DNA of 62,838 bases from Oscillospiraceae bacterium (GCA_020024475.1 JAHHTS010000002.1:1-62838); one strand, 5' to 3'. Numbered from the stretch's first letter, positions 43,720 to 52,878 are shown. The notes: generated from the letters alone by a model not told the origin. A program made the numbers and translations.

Positions 43720-45351
43720 ATGGCAGATAAAATTTGGAATGTCGGAGCATATACGAGACTTTCTCGTGATGATGGCGATAAAGCTGAAAGTGAATCTATC
43801 GGAAGCCAAAAAGAGATTATCCGAGATTTTATTCAAAGTAAGAAAGATATGGTCATCATTAAAGAATATGTTGATGACGGTTATTCGGGAGTAAGTTTTG
43901 AAAGACCCGGATTTAAACAGATGATGGAAGATGTTAAGGCAAAGAAAATCGACTGTATCATCTGTAAAGACTTATCCCGTTTTGCAAGAAACTACATAGA
44001 CTCAGGTCGTTATCTTGAAAAGATATTCCCTTTTATGGGAGTAAGATTTATTGCAATCAATGATAACTATGATAGTGCCGGAGAAAAATCACAGTCAGAT
44101 TCCCTGATTGTACCATTTAAGAATTTAATCAATGACGCTTATTGTAAGGATATTTCCATGAAAATTCGCAGTCAGCTTGATATTAAAAGAAAGATGGGGG
44201 ATTTCATCGGCGCATTTGCAGTCTATGGATATAAGAAAGACCCTGAAAACAAGAATAAGCTTCTTGTTGATGAACAAGCAGCACAAGTTGTGGAACTCAT
44301 TTTCCGTTTAAGACTTCAAGGTATGAGTAATTCCGGTATCGCAGAAAAGCTTAATGATATGGGAGTACTTAGTCCTATGGAATATAAACGATCTAATGGA
44401 ATGAGATATGAATCAGGATTTAGAGCTAATGAAAGAGCGTTATGGACACCTGTTGCAGTTCTTAGGATTCTAACCAATGAAGTTTATCTTGGAACGCTAA
44501 TCCAGCACAAGCGAGGAACACCGAACTACAAGGTGAAAAAGGAAATTCAGTATAACCGAGAAGATTGGATTGTGATAGAAGAAAATCACGAAGCGATTGT
44601 TACAAAAATTGATTTTGACACAGTGCAGTCATTACTTCAACGAGATGTGCGAGTAGCACCGCAAGAAGAATCTGTACATCTATTTTCCGGTTATGTTCAT
44701 TGTGGAGATTGCGAACATACAATGGTTCGCAAAGCTGTTCCAAGCAGAAATAAAAAGTATTATTACTATGTTTGTTCCACTCACAAAGCAAAGTTTGGTT
44801 GCAGTTCTCACAGTTTCAGCGAAAGTAAGCTTAATAAGATTGTGTTGTCACTTGTACAAGACCATATTCAGCAGATATGCAGACTTGATGAGGTATTGGA
44901 TTACATAGCATCACTTCCGGAAAGTCAAAGAGAGATATTCAATTACGATGCTCAACTGACAAAGCTAAATGAAGAAATTCAAAGGTTTCAAGATTTGAAG
45001 CTTAATCTTTACAGTGACATGGCAGATGGTGTCATAAGTAAGGAAGAATATATGGAGTTTCGTGCCGGCTATGATAGGAAAATTCAAGCAAGGCAACAAT
45101 CCCTTGTTCAATTAAAAGAAGAACGAGAACAGGCTGTGGAAAGCAATCAAAGAAGTGTTACTTGGATAGAGCTTTTCAAACAGTACGAAAACATTACGGA
45201 ACTTCAAAGGTCAGTAATTGTAAATCTGATTGAACGAATTATTATCTATGACTCAAAGCATATTGAAGTTGTTTTTCGTTATGAAGACCAGCTTCATAGT
45301 GCAATGCAGTATGTAGAAAGATTTTCAGAAATAATTGAGGAGGTTGTTTGA
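43720..45351 (+). CDS. Large serine recombinase 1 (TnpX-like)
   Basis: The 543-aa enzyme has a resolvase catalytic domain with the nucleophile S15 in AYTRLSRDD, plus the R/D motif SRFARNYIDSG. A recombinase domain follows (from about 165), then a zinc ribbon (HCGDCEHTM, then CSTHKAKFGC) and a coiled coil. GAAAGGAG precedes ATG 43720. It is the first of three tandem recombinases at the ICE right end. Confidence 0.93.
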   Translation: MADKIWNVGAYTRLSRDDGDKAESESIGSQKEIIRDFIQSKKDMVIIKEYVDDGYSGVSFERPGFKQMMEDVKAKKIDCIICKDLSRFARNYIDSGRYLEKIFPFMGVRFIAINDNYDSAGEKSQSDSLIVPFKNLINDAYCKDISMKIRSQLDIKRKMGDFIGAFAVYGYKKDPENKNKLLVDEQAAQVVELIFRLRLQGMSNSGIAEKLNDMGVLSPMEYKRSNGMRYESGFRANERALWTPVAVLRILTNEVYLGTLIQHKRGTPNYKVKKEIQYNREDWIVIEENHEAIVTKIDFDTVQSLLQRDVRVAPQEESVHLFSGYVHCGDCEHTMVRKAVPSRNKKYYYYVCSTHKAKFGCSSHSFSESKLNKIVLSLVQDHIQQICRLDEVLDYIASLPESQREIFNYDAQLTKLNEEIQRFQDLKLNLYSDMADGVISKEEYMEFRAGYDRKIQARQQSLVQLKEEREQAVESNQRSVTWIELFKQYENITELQRSVIVNLIERIIIYDSKHIEVVFRYEDQLHSAMQYVERFSEIIEEVV

Positions 45352-45353
45352 TT

Positions 45354-47081
45354 ATGGCAAGAAGAGCAAGAAGAACATATAAAGAAGCTGTCGAATCCAT
45401 AAAGCCTGTGGCACCTGAACAAGTTTTGGAATGGCAGACTGCGATTTATGCAAGACTTTCCATTGAAAACAGTGGTAAAGATGATAAAGGTGAATCTATC
45501 GAGGGACAGATTGAAATCTGCAAGGAATATGTGGAAGAACACCCGTATCTCCATTTAGTTGATGTTTACTGTGATAATGGCTGGACAGGAACGAATACCA
45601 ATCGTCCTGAGTTTCAAAGGTTATTAAACGACATCAATAACGGAAAGATAAAAGCACTTGTTATCAAAGATTTTTCGAGGTTTTCTCGTGATTATATTGA
45701 AGCCGGAAATTTGCTTGAAAATGTATTCCCGTTTATGGGAGTAAGATTTATTTCTGTAGCTGATAATTACGATAGCTTTGAAACAGACGGTTCGGCAGAA
45801 AGTTTGTTGATTCCATTAAAGAATCTAATTAACAGCTACTATTCAAAGGATATTTCAAAGAAAGTATCTACTGCGGTACATACGAAACAACTTGCAGGAG
45901 AACATATCCCAAGTATGATTCCGTATGGATATATAAAATCAACCACAAGAGAGTATCGTTTTGAGCCAGACCCTGAAACAGCAGCTAATGTAACACGAAT
46001 CTTTCAGATGAGGATTGATAAAGTACCACTTAATCATATTGCAAATACTTTTACTGATGAAGGTATTCCTTCTCCGGGGAAGCTTCGCTATCTCAGAGGA
46101 CAGACAAGTGATAAGCGATATGAAACTTCAAAGTGGTCGGCACAACTTATAAAGCAGATTTTAAGAAATCCTACCTATTTAGGTCATCTTGTATTTGGAA
46201 GAATGCCAACAGCTTTGTATTTAGGAAAGCCTAATTATCAATATGAGCCTGATGAAAGCAAATGGCGTGTGCTTGAAAATATGCACGAACCACTTGTTAC
46301 AAAAGAAGTGTTTGATAAAGCGAAAGCAATGGAAATTGAGGGACGAAAAGCTTGGGAAGAAAGACTTGAAAAAAGTAAGGAATACCGAGAAAGCAATCTA
46401 CCAATTTTGAAAGGCTTTGTTTACTGTGGTGAGTGTAGAAGCAAAATGCGATACCATCGTTATCGACCAGACCAAAAGCTATCCGGCACTTATGAATGTC
46501 CGAACTACAGATATAAGAAATGTGGTGGTACTCATTCTATTTCACAAGATAAACTCAAAGAGGTTGTATGGAATGTATTATCAGATCAGCTTCATATCTT
46601 TTGTGATTTTGAAGAATTGATTCAGAAGTTAAATCATTCCGATAGTGCGACAAAACAACAGGCTGTCTATAAGGAAGAAATGCAAAGCATTTTAGTTAAA
46701 ATCAAGAACAGACAAGGTAAACGAGAAAGACTGTATGAAGATTTCACAGAAGGTATTTTGACGCCAGAAGAATACCAATATATGAAGCAACAGTTTGATA
46801 ATGAGTATCAAGAACTCAATGCTCAATATAACTCCTTACAGATGAAGCAGCAGAAACTAAAAAAGGCTTTGTCAGATAAAAACGAATGGTACTTACATAT
46901 GCAGATGATTCAGCAGTCAAAGGAAGTTGAAGAAAGTGTTCTAAAAGCGATGGTGGATAAGATTATTATTCATCAGCCAGCTTTAAAGGAACGAAGAATT
47001 GAAGTAAAGCTAAAGTATCAGGACGCATTAGCTGTTCTGCTATCTGCATATGAAGAATTGATGGGAGGCAAAGCAAAGTGA
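45354..47081 (+). CDS. Large serine recombinase 2
   Basis: The 575-aa recombinase has a basic N-terminal extension (ARRARRTYKEAV) before the catalytic S36 in IYARLSIEN. The resolvase motif DFSRFSRDYIEAGN is present, and the zinc ribbon is YCGECRSKMRYH, then CPNYRYKKCGG. All catalytic landmarks are kept. It starts 2 bp after recombinase 1 (site GAGGAGG) and overlaps recombinase 3, so the three are made together. Confidence 0.93.
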   Translation: MARRARRTYKEAVESIKPVAPEQVLEWQTAIYARLSIENSGKDDKGESIEGQIEICKEYVEEHPYLHLVDVYCDNGWTGTNTNRPEFQRLLNDINNGKIKALVIKDFSRFSRDYIEAGNLLENVFPFMGVRFISVADNYDSFETDGSAESLLIPLKNLINSYYSKDISKKVSTAVHTKQLAGEHIPSMIPYGYIKSTTREYRFEPDPETAANVTRIFQMRIDKVPLNHIANTFTDEGIPSPGKLRYLRGQTSDKRYETSKWSAQLIKQILRNPTYLGHLVFGRMPTALYLGKPNYQYEPDESKWRVLENMHEPLVTKEVFDKAKAMEIEGRKAWEERLEKSKEYRESNLPILKGFVYCGECRSKMRYHRYRPDQKLSGTYECPNYRYKKCGGTHSISQDKLKEVVWNVLSDQLHIFCDFEELIQKLNHSDSATKQQAVYKEEMQSILVKIKNRQGKRERLYEDFTEGILTPEEYQYMKQQFDNEYQELNAQYNSLQMKQQKLKKALSDKNEWYLHMQMIQQSKEVEESVLKAMVDKIIIHQPALKERRIEVKLKYQDALAVLLSAYEELMGGKAK

Positions 47082-48664
47082 AACTATATTTGTATATCAG
47101 ATTATCAAGTGCTGATAGAGATATGAAGCATAAAACTGAAAGTGATAGTATAGCGAATCAGCGTTCACTTCTTCATCAATATTTGAATAGCCATAAGGAA
47201 TTTCAATCTTATGAGGTACAAGAGTTTGTAGATGACGGTTATACAGGTACAAATGATCATCGTCCGTCTTTTGAAAGTATGATTGAACATTTGAAAAATG
47301 GTGATTCAAAGATAGTTATCTGTAAGGACTTTAGCCGTTTCTTTCGTGATTATATTGAGCTTGGTGATTATTTAGAGCGTATATTCCCTTTCTTGGGAGT
47401 ACGCTTTATCTCCGTTAACGACAATTACGACAGCAACAACTATATCGGAACTACAGGCGGTATAGATGTGGTTATGCAATCTATTGTCTATTCTTTTTAT
47501 AGTAAAGACTTGTCGCAAAAGATTAAAACAGTAATGAGAGCTAAAGCAAAGAAGGGACAATATATTGGTGCTTTTGCTCCTTATGGGTATATGAAAGACC
47601 CAGAGAATAAAAACCATTTACTCGTTGACCCTGAAACAGCTCCTGTTGTGCGAAGAATCTTCGATATGGCATTAGATGGGAAAATCGTAAGCGAAATTGC
47701 AACAGTATTGAATCGAGAAAAGGTTGAAACTCCGGCACAGTATTTTAGAAGAATGTTTCCCGAAAAAAAGAAACATCGTAAAGTTTCAAAAGGAAACAGT
47801 TGGGACAGTTCTAATATCCGAAGAATCATACAACACAAGATTTATACAGGTGCTATAGTAAGCCAAACGAGGCAATGGAAAAACATTGATGTAGAACACA
47901 CCTTTATGCGTGATGAATCCGAATGGATTGTTGTTCCTAACTGTCATGAAGCAATAGTAAATAATGTGGAGTATGAAAAAGCTCAAGCTGCAATCAGAAA
48001 GATTGGACATTATGAGCGTGATAACAAAGACTATCTGCTTCGCTCACTTATTCGATGTGGAATATGTGGAAGAGTAATGACAAGAAATCCAAGAGGAAAA
48101 GGAGTTGCTTATTATTGTGATAAGTCAAGATTTGTAGAAGATACAAAGTGTCCTATTGGAGAAAGATTTTTGGAAAGTGATTTAGAAAAAGTTGTTATTG
48201 ATAACTTCATCAGTATGCTAAATCTTATTGTAGACCACGAGAAGAAGCTTAAAGACGCTGTTAGTAAGACTAAAGGTACAGAAGCTAATTTGAGGCAATT
48301 TATTCTAAGATTAGAAAAGAATATCAAACAAAATAGTCAGGCAAAAGTAACTGCTTATGAAAGATACTCTGATGGTGCTATTAGTAGAAATGAGTTTATG
48401 GCAATTCGTGACCAGCTTGCAATGGAACTTGAACAGTATAACCAAGAAAAGCAAAACACAGAAGAACAATTATCTGAACTACAAAGTGCAATTAATCCTG
48501 AGCTTAATCAGTTAAGTGTAACTGCACATGAATTTTTAAATGCGGAGCAGATAACCAATCAAATGCTCCTGTTTTTCATTGACAGGATTTATGTTTATAG
48601 TGGTATGCGAATTGAGATTAGATACAAATTTAAAGACACATTAAGAGAAGTTTTAGAACCGTAA
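47078..48664 (+). CDS. Large serine recombinase 3
   Basis: The 528-aa recombinase has catalytic S10 (or S11) in YIRLSSADRD, DFSRFFRDYIELGD, zinc ribbon RCGICGRVMTR, then CDKSRFVEDTKC, and a C-terminal coiled coil. GTG start at 47078 overlaps the stop of recombinase 2. Its stop is 98 bp from attR. Which of the three performs integration into hsdM cannot be told by reading. Confidence 0.93.
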   Translation: MKLYLYIRLSSADRDMKHKTESDSIANQRSLLHQYLNSHKEFQSYEVQEFVDDGYTGTNDHRPSFESMIEHLKNGDSKIVICKDFSRFFRDYIELGDYLERIFPFLGVRFISVNDNYDSNNYIGTTGGIDVVMQSIVYSFYSKDLSQKIKTVMRAKAKKGQYIGAFAPYGYMKDPENKNHLLVDPETAPVVRRIFDMALDGKIVSEIATVLNREKVETPAQYFRRMFPEKKKHRKVSKGNSWDSSNIRRIIQHKIYTGAIVSQTRQWKNIDVEHTFMRDESEWIVVPNCHEAIVNNVEYEKAQAAIRKIGHYERDNKDYLLRSLIRCGICGRVMTRNPRGKGVAYYCDKSRFVEDTKCPIGERFLESDLEKVVIDNFISMLNLIVDHEKKLKDAVSKTKGTEANLRQFILRLEKNIKQNSQAKVTAYERYSDGAISRNEFMAIRDQLAMELEQYNQEKQNTEEQLSELQSAINPELNQLSVTAHEFLNAEQITNQMLLFFIDRIYVYSGMRIEIRYKFKDTLREVLEP

Positions 48665-48666
48665 AA

Positions 48667-48738
48667 ATGTGTCCTTGTTGGAGCTAAGATTACAATTAAG
48701 ACAATCATAAAATTAGCTCAGCAAGGGCATATTTTTTT
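48667..48738 (+). terminator. Long-stem terminator at the ICE right end
   Basis: TGTCCTTGTTGGAGCTAA (48670-48687) pairs, with wobble pairs and one bulge, with TTAGCTCAGCAAGGGCA (48713-48729), followed by a run of seven T. It ends the recombinase operon before attR. Confidence 0.8.
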
Positions 48739-48756
48739 AGTCCTAAGCTAACACGA

Positions 48757-48762
48757 GCAAAT
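48757..48762. other. Right attachment-site core (attR), GCAAAT
   Basis: GCAAAT here repeats 2173-2178. The next base, 48763, is the first base of the Pro codon of NPPF, so the hsdM frame resumes exactly. TCCTAA at 48741-48746 mirrors TTAGGA at 2191-2196 inside the other end. Confidence 0.85.
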
Positions 48763-49437
48763 CCTCCATTCAATCTTTCGAACTGGGGACAAGATAAATT
48801 AAAAGACGATGTTAGATGGAAGTATGGTACACCTCCTGCAGGGAATGCCAACTATGCTTGGATTCAACATATGATTCATCATTTAGCACCTAATGGAAAA
48901 ATTGGATTAGTTTTGGCTAATGGTGCGTTATCTTCTCAAAGTAGTGGTGAAGGAGATATTCGAAAAAATATTATTGAAGCCGATTTAGTTGAGGGAATTG
49001 TTGCACTTCCTACACAATTATTCTATAGCGTTACAATTCCGGTTACATTATGGTTTATTAGCAAAAATAAAAAACAAAAAGGTAAAACTCTATTTATTGA
49101 TGCGAGAAAAATGGGCTATATGGTAGATCGTAAACATAGAGACTTTACTGATGAAGATATTCAAAAATTAGCAGATACATTTGAAGAATTCCAAAACGGA
49201 ACACTTGAAGATATAAAAGGATTCTGTGCTACTTGTGATATACAAGATATAGCAAAACAAGATTATATATTAACACCTGGTCGTTATGTGGGAATTGAAG
49301 AACAAGAAGACGATGGAGAACCATTTGAAGAAAAGATGACTCGCCTTACATCTGAATTGTCAGATATGTTTAAGAAATCACACGAGCTTGAAAATGAAAT
49401 ACGTAAGAAATTGGGGGCTATAGGATATGAAATGTAA
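48763..49437 (+). pseudogene. hsdM: hsdM 3' part: C-terminal half of the type I methyltransferase
   Basis: The frame gives 224 residues beginning PPFNLSNWGQDKL and including PPAGNANYAWIQHM, GKIGLVLANGAL, FYSVTIPVTLWFI and KQDYILTPGRYVG, all HsdM C-terminal blocks. It continues the 278 codons left at 1345-2178. Together they make a normal 502-aa HsdM. No start or ribosome site of its own was seen at 48763, so it is probably silent while the ICE is present. It overlaps hsdS by 11 bp. Confidence 0.95.
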
Positions 49438-50578
49438 ATTGTCTGATATAGCAATAATTACAATGGGTCAATCCCCTAAATCGATTTTTTATAATACAGA
49501 AGGAAATGGTTATCCTTTTTTACAAGGAAACAGAACTTTTGGTTTTAAAAAACCGTATTTTGATACGTATACTACAGTATTAACGAAAATCGGCCTATCA
49601 GGTGATGTTATTATGAGTGTTCGAGCACCAGTGGGAGATTTAAATATTACTCCAATAGATATATGCTTAGGACGAGGTGTATGTTCACTTAGAATGAAGA
49701 ACGGGAATCAAGACTTTCTTTATTATTTAATGAAATATTATAAACCACATTTAATAAATAAAGAAAGTGGTACCGTATTTGGATCGGTTAACAGAAACGA
49801 TATTGCAAATCTTGAAGTTGATATTACCATTGATGAAAATGAACAGAAAAAAATTGCTCAATATTTGTCAATGATAGATGATAAAATTGAGCTAAATAAT
49901 AAAATAAACAATAATTTAGAGCAACAAGCTCAAGCTATTTTCAAATCTTGGTTCGTCGATTATGAATATTTTGGAGGTAAGGCTCCGAAAGATTGGACTT
50001 CTGGTATTTTGAGTGATTTTGTTGAAATCAAACGAGGCGGGTCTCCTCGTCCCATACAGGAATATCTTTCAAAAGATGGTTTACGTTGGTTGAAAATCTC
50101 CGATGCTACAGGAATAACATCGCCTTATATTTTAGATATTAAAGAACACATAAAAGAATCGGGATTGAAAAAAACTGTCTTGCTAAAGGCAGGATCTTTA
50201 GTCCTTTCAAATAGTGCCACTCCTGGTATACCTAAAATACTTGATGTTGACTCTTGCATACACGATGGTTGGCTTTACTTTCCAAAGTCACAACTAAGCA
50301 ACGAATTTTTGTATTTATATTTCAAATATATTAGGAAAGAACTTGTTGCACTCGGAAACGGAAGTGTGTTTACTAATCTGAAAACTGATATTCTAAAAAA
50401 ATATCCTACTATATTGCCAAGTGAGAAAGTTCTTGCTGACTTCGATAACATTATCCAACCATTCTTTGAACAGATTTTAACGCTTACAAGGGAAAACCAT
50501 CGTTTAAACTTGATGAGAGATACTCTTTTACCAAAGTTAATGTCCGGAGAAATTGATGTATCCAATATCGACCTTTAA
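49427..50578 (+). CDS. hsdS: HsdS specificity subunit, currently complete copy
   Basis: The 383-aa protein has two target-recognition domains. TRD1 (residues 1-150) ends in the conserved helix KKIAQYLSMIDDKIELNNKI. TRD2 (about 185-350) is followed by LLPKLMSGEIDVSNIDL. The repeat IR1 (49905-49929) lies exactly between the halves. ATG 49427 is inside the end of hsdM. Inversion through IR1 can replace the second half with the one stored at 52223-52849. Confidence 0.93.
   Translation: MKCKLSDIAIITMGQSPKSIFYNTEGNGYPFLQGNRTFGFKKPYFDTYTTVLTKIGLSGDVIMSVRAPVGDLNITPIDICLGRGVCSLRMKNGNQDFLYYLMKYYKPHLINKESGTVFGSVNRNDIANLEVDITIDENEQKKIAQYLSMIDDKIELNNKINNNLEQQAQAIFKSWFVDYEYFGGKAPKDWTSGILSDFVEIKRGGSPRPIQEYLSKDGLRWLKISDATGITSPYILDIKEHIKESGLKKTVLLKAGSLVLSNSATPGIPKILDVDSCIHDGWLYFPKSQLSNEFLYLYFKYIRKELVALGNGSVFTNLKTDILKKYPTILPSEKVLADFDNIIQPFFEQILTLTRENHRLNLMRDTLLPKLMSGEIDVSNIDL
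49905..49929 (+). repeat. Shufflon repeat IR1 (within hsdS)
   Basis: Core TAAACAATAATTTAG at 49905-49919. The 25-bp block to 49929 is repeated perfectly, in inverted orientation, at IR4 (52854-52878). It encodes the INNNLEQQA helix between the two TRDs. Confidence 0.9.
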
Positions 50579-50597
50579 GCCACTAAATTATTGTTTA
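50576..50597 (-). repeat. Shufflon repeat IR2 (after hsdS stop)
   Basis: The 22-bp block contains the inverted core CTAAATTATTGTTTA (50583-50597) and begins at the hsdS stop codon. It is the perfect inverse of IR3 (52204-52225). Confidence 0.9.
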
Positions 50598-50687
50598 CCA
50601 AACAACCCATAACTCTTGTGGGTGGCAAGAGTTGACACCGGGAACTGCCGCCCCGTAGTCGTTCTCTAATAAAGGAGAAAATAGACT

Positions 50688-51668
50688 ATGAAACAAAAAA
50701 TAATCAATGAAACTGTGCAAGAAATGCTACCATTTCTAAACAATGCACAAACAGAAAAATTACAAGAAGTGTTACTTCATACATTATGGAAATATGAAGT
50801 AACAGAATTGGATTCAAACCAAGAGGAAGAACAAGATTTTGTTGAACTTTTTCTTTCGGCAAAGAGAATAGAAGGATGTTCAGAAAAGTCGTTATCTTAT
50901 TATGAAGCAACGATTAGAACAATGTTAAATTCTGTAGAAAAAGGTGTTAAAGAAATTGGCACTGATGATATAAGATCATATTTAACACAATACCAAACAG
51001 AAAAACATTCTAGCAGAGTTACAATAGATAACATTCGTCGAATTTTATCTTCGTTCTTTTCTTGGCTTGAAGATGAAGATTACATATTAAAAAGTCCAGT
51101 TAGACGAATACACAAAGTCAAAACAGCAAGTAATATTAAAGAAACTTATTCTGATGAAACGCTTGAATTGATGAGAGATAACTGTTGTGAGATAAGAGAT
51201 TTAGCACTGATAGATATATTAGCTTCTACTGGTATGCGTGTGGGAGAACTGGTTTTACTAAATCGAAATGATATTAACTTTAATGAACGAGAATGTGTTG
51301 TGTTTGGTAAAGGCGACAAAGAGCGAATGGTATACTTCGACGCTAGAACCAAACTACATTTACAAACTTATTTAGATAGTAGGATTGACGGTAATCCAGC
51401 ATTATTCGTATCTTTGAAAGCACCATATTCTCGTATGTCAATAGGTGGAATTGAATCACGATTAAGAAATATGGGGAAAAACCTAGGAATTAAGAAGGTT
51501 CATCCACATAAATTTAGAAGAACACTTGCAACGATGGCGATAGATAAAGGAATGCCCATAGAACAATTACAGCAATTATTAGGGCATAAAAGAATAGATA
51601 CAACATTGCAATATGCAATGGTTAAGCAGAGCAATGTTAAGATTGCTCATCGAAAATATATAGGATAG
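50688..51668 (+). CDS. Tyrosine recombinase of the hsdS shufflon
   Basis: The 326-aa XerC/D-type enzyme has a SAM-like N-terminal domain (about 45-130). Catalytic residues are R184 (TGMRVGEL), H274-x-x-R277 (PHKFRRTLA), H300 (LGHKRIDTT) and Y309 (LQYA). GGAG precedes ATG 50688. It is flanked by IR2 and IR3 and lies between the hsdS gene and the hsdS halves, so it should catalyse the TRD inversions. It is 12 bp upstream of the next hsdS half. Confidence 0.92.
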   Translation: MKQKIINETVQEMLPFLNNAQTEKLQEVLLHTLWKYEVTELDSNQEEEQDFVELFLSAKRIEGCSEKSLSYYEATIRTMLNSVEKGVKEIGTDDIRSYLTQYQTEKHSSRVTIDNIRRILSSFFSWLEDEDYILKSPVRRIHKVKTASNIKETYSDETLELMRDNCCEIRDLALIDILASTGMRVGELVLLNRNDINFNERECVVFGKGDKERMVYFDARTKLHLQTYLDSRIDGNPALFVSLKAPYSRMSIGGIESRLRNMGKNLGIKKVHPHKFRRTLATMAIDKGMPIEQLQQLLGHKRIDTTLQYAMVKQSNVKIAHRKYIG

Positions 51669-51680
51669 TGAGGTAGAAAT

Positions 51681-52226
51681 ATGGCTGAGTGGAAAAAATG
51701 CACTATATCGGATATAGGAACAGTAGTAGGTGGAGCTACGCCATCTACAAAGAAATCTGAAAATTATGAAAATGGTAATATTGCTTGGATTACCCCAAAA
51801 GATTTATCTACGTTTTCCGGAAGGTATATAAAAAATGGAGAACGTTTTATAACTGAGGTTGGCTTAAAAAGTTGTTCAACACAGCTTATGCCCAAAAATA
51901 CAGTTCTTTTTTCCTCCAGAGCGCCAATTGGTTATGTAGCAATCGCTAATGGAGAAGTATGTACAAATCAAGGTTTTAAAAGTGTAATACCAAATGAAAA
52001 TACTGATCCTTTGTTTCTTTATTATTTACTTAAATATAATAAGGAAAAAATTGAGAATATGGGAAGTGGAACAACATTCAAGGAAGTTTCGGGCAATACG
52101 ATGAAAAATATCGAAGTTACGATTCCTGTTAGTAAAGATGAACAAATAGCTATTTCATCGATATTAGGGGCTTTGGACGATAAAATTGAAAAAAATGAAA
52201 AGATAAACAATAATTTAGTGGCTTAA
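51681..52226 (+). CDS. HsdS N-terminal half (alternative TRD1 cassette)
   Basis: The 181-aa half-specificity protein has one TRD (EWKKCTISDIGTVVGGATP, ITPKDLSTF) and the central conserved helix ISSILGALDDKIEKNEK, ending INNNLVA at IR3. The second TRD is absent, because the matching half is on the other strand. It starts at ATG 51681 behind AGGTAG. Inversion between IR3 and IR4 would fuse it to the half at 52223-52849 and give a full HsdS. Confidence 0.88.
   Translation: MAEWKKCTISDIGTVVGGATPSTKKSENYENGNIAWITPKDLSTFSGRYIKNGERFITEVGLKSCSTQLMPKNTVLFSSRAPIGYVAIANGEVCTNQGFKSVIPNENTDPLFLYYLLKYNKEKIENMGSGTTFKEVSGNTMKNIEVTIPVSKDEQIAISSILGALDDKIEKNEKINNNLVA
52204..52225 (+). repeat. Shufflon repeat IR3
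   Basis: TAAACAATAATTTAG at 52204-52218 followed by TGGCTTA. It is the inverse of IR2 and shares its core with IR1 and IR4. Confidence 0.9.
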
Positions 52227-52849
52227 ATTTCTACATTGGATGCATCCAGCTCTCCAGACACAAGTTTAGGTAAAAGCTCATCTCGTAAATGGGACAGACG
52301 AACATTTTCTATTCTATTGGAAATTATCAAGTCATACATCGGTTGTAAAACTGCACCGATGTATCGATAGTCATCTTCGGATGGAATTAGGACTTCGGAT
52401 TTTGCAAGTTCGCTTCGCTTAATATGCCCCATTGTTGTTGCCATAGCAGAAGCAAGCGCAATAAATTTATTCAAATGGCGTTTTGTCCAAGCATAGTAAA
52501 ACCACTTATCATACTTTGATGAGGTCACTTTGAATAAATGCTGATTCAGTCCACATTTACCACCGCACCAAAAATCTACAAGTAGGCTACCAGACCAAGA
52601 AAAAATGACATCTCCATCTGATACGATATATTCTGGTTTGATGTTTGGCGAACATAATTCACTGCTATCATCACACATTCCTTGACGGAGTTCTTTGATT
52701 TTCAGGACAGGAAGACCTTCTTCGGTTTCTGCTGGACGAAATTTTTGCATTGCAAGTCCATTAAGATAATCAGCTATGTCAAGCAAAGAGGCTTTTTGCC
52801 ATCCTATTGGTAGCGTATCACGGTTAAAGAAGAAATCATCGAACAACAT
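52223..52849 (-). pseudogene. HsdS C-terminal half (stored TRD2 cassette, inverted)
   Basis: On the minus strand 208 residues are readable from ATG 52849: a TRD (GWQKASLLDIADYLNGLAMQ, GHIKRSELAKSEVLIPS) and the C-terminal DELLPKLVSGELDASNVEI. The same frame continues upstream through IR4 as INNNLEQQAQ, showing that it is the second half of an HsdS rather than a gene with its own start. It becomes expressed only when inversion joins it to an N-terminal half. It is therefore a silent cassette, not a decayed gene. Confidence 0.88.
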
Positions 52850-52853
52850 CTGT

Positions 52854-52878
52854 GCTTGTTGCTCTAAATTATTGTTTA
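52854..52878 (-). repeat. Shufflon repeat IR4
   Basis: The inverted core CTAAATTATTGTTTA is at 52864-52878; the full 25 bp is the exact inverse of IR1. It ends 24 bp before the FRG gene. Confidence 0.9.

Larger units (their letters stand above)
2179..48762. mobile_element. Tn1549-like integrative conjugative element, about 46.6 kb
   Basis: The boundaries follow from the split hsdM and the 6-bp GCAAAT repeats. Gene content and order match the Tn1549 family: RepA_N/ParA/ParB, PcfB, VirD4-like coupling protein, Maff2, VirB6/PrgI/VirB4-like proteins, C40 peptidase, DUF4315, DUF4366, TopB, YodL/TTRAP, giant methylase-helicase, MobC/relaxase, and large serine recombinases at the right end. No van or other resistance operon is present. 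The usual cargo position after the relaxase holds an RM cluster and a Gabija-like pair. All core transfer genes look intact, so self-transfer is plausible. Confidence 0.93.

Noticed and set aside
2179..48762. Vancomycin or other antibiotic-resistance operon expected in a Tn1549-type element
   Set aside because: No van, tet, erm or aminoglycoside genes are encoded. The cargo slot holds defence genes.
1345..49437. Two unrelated hsdM fragments or a sequencing frameshift rather than an insertion
   Set aside because: The halves join in frame inside the NPPF motif at a shared 6-bp repeat, with recombinase genes at the inner right end.
52223..52849. Independent gene with ATG at 52849
   Set aside because: The HsdS frame continues upstream through IR4 without a ribosome site. 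It is a silent half-gene cassette.
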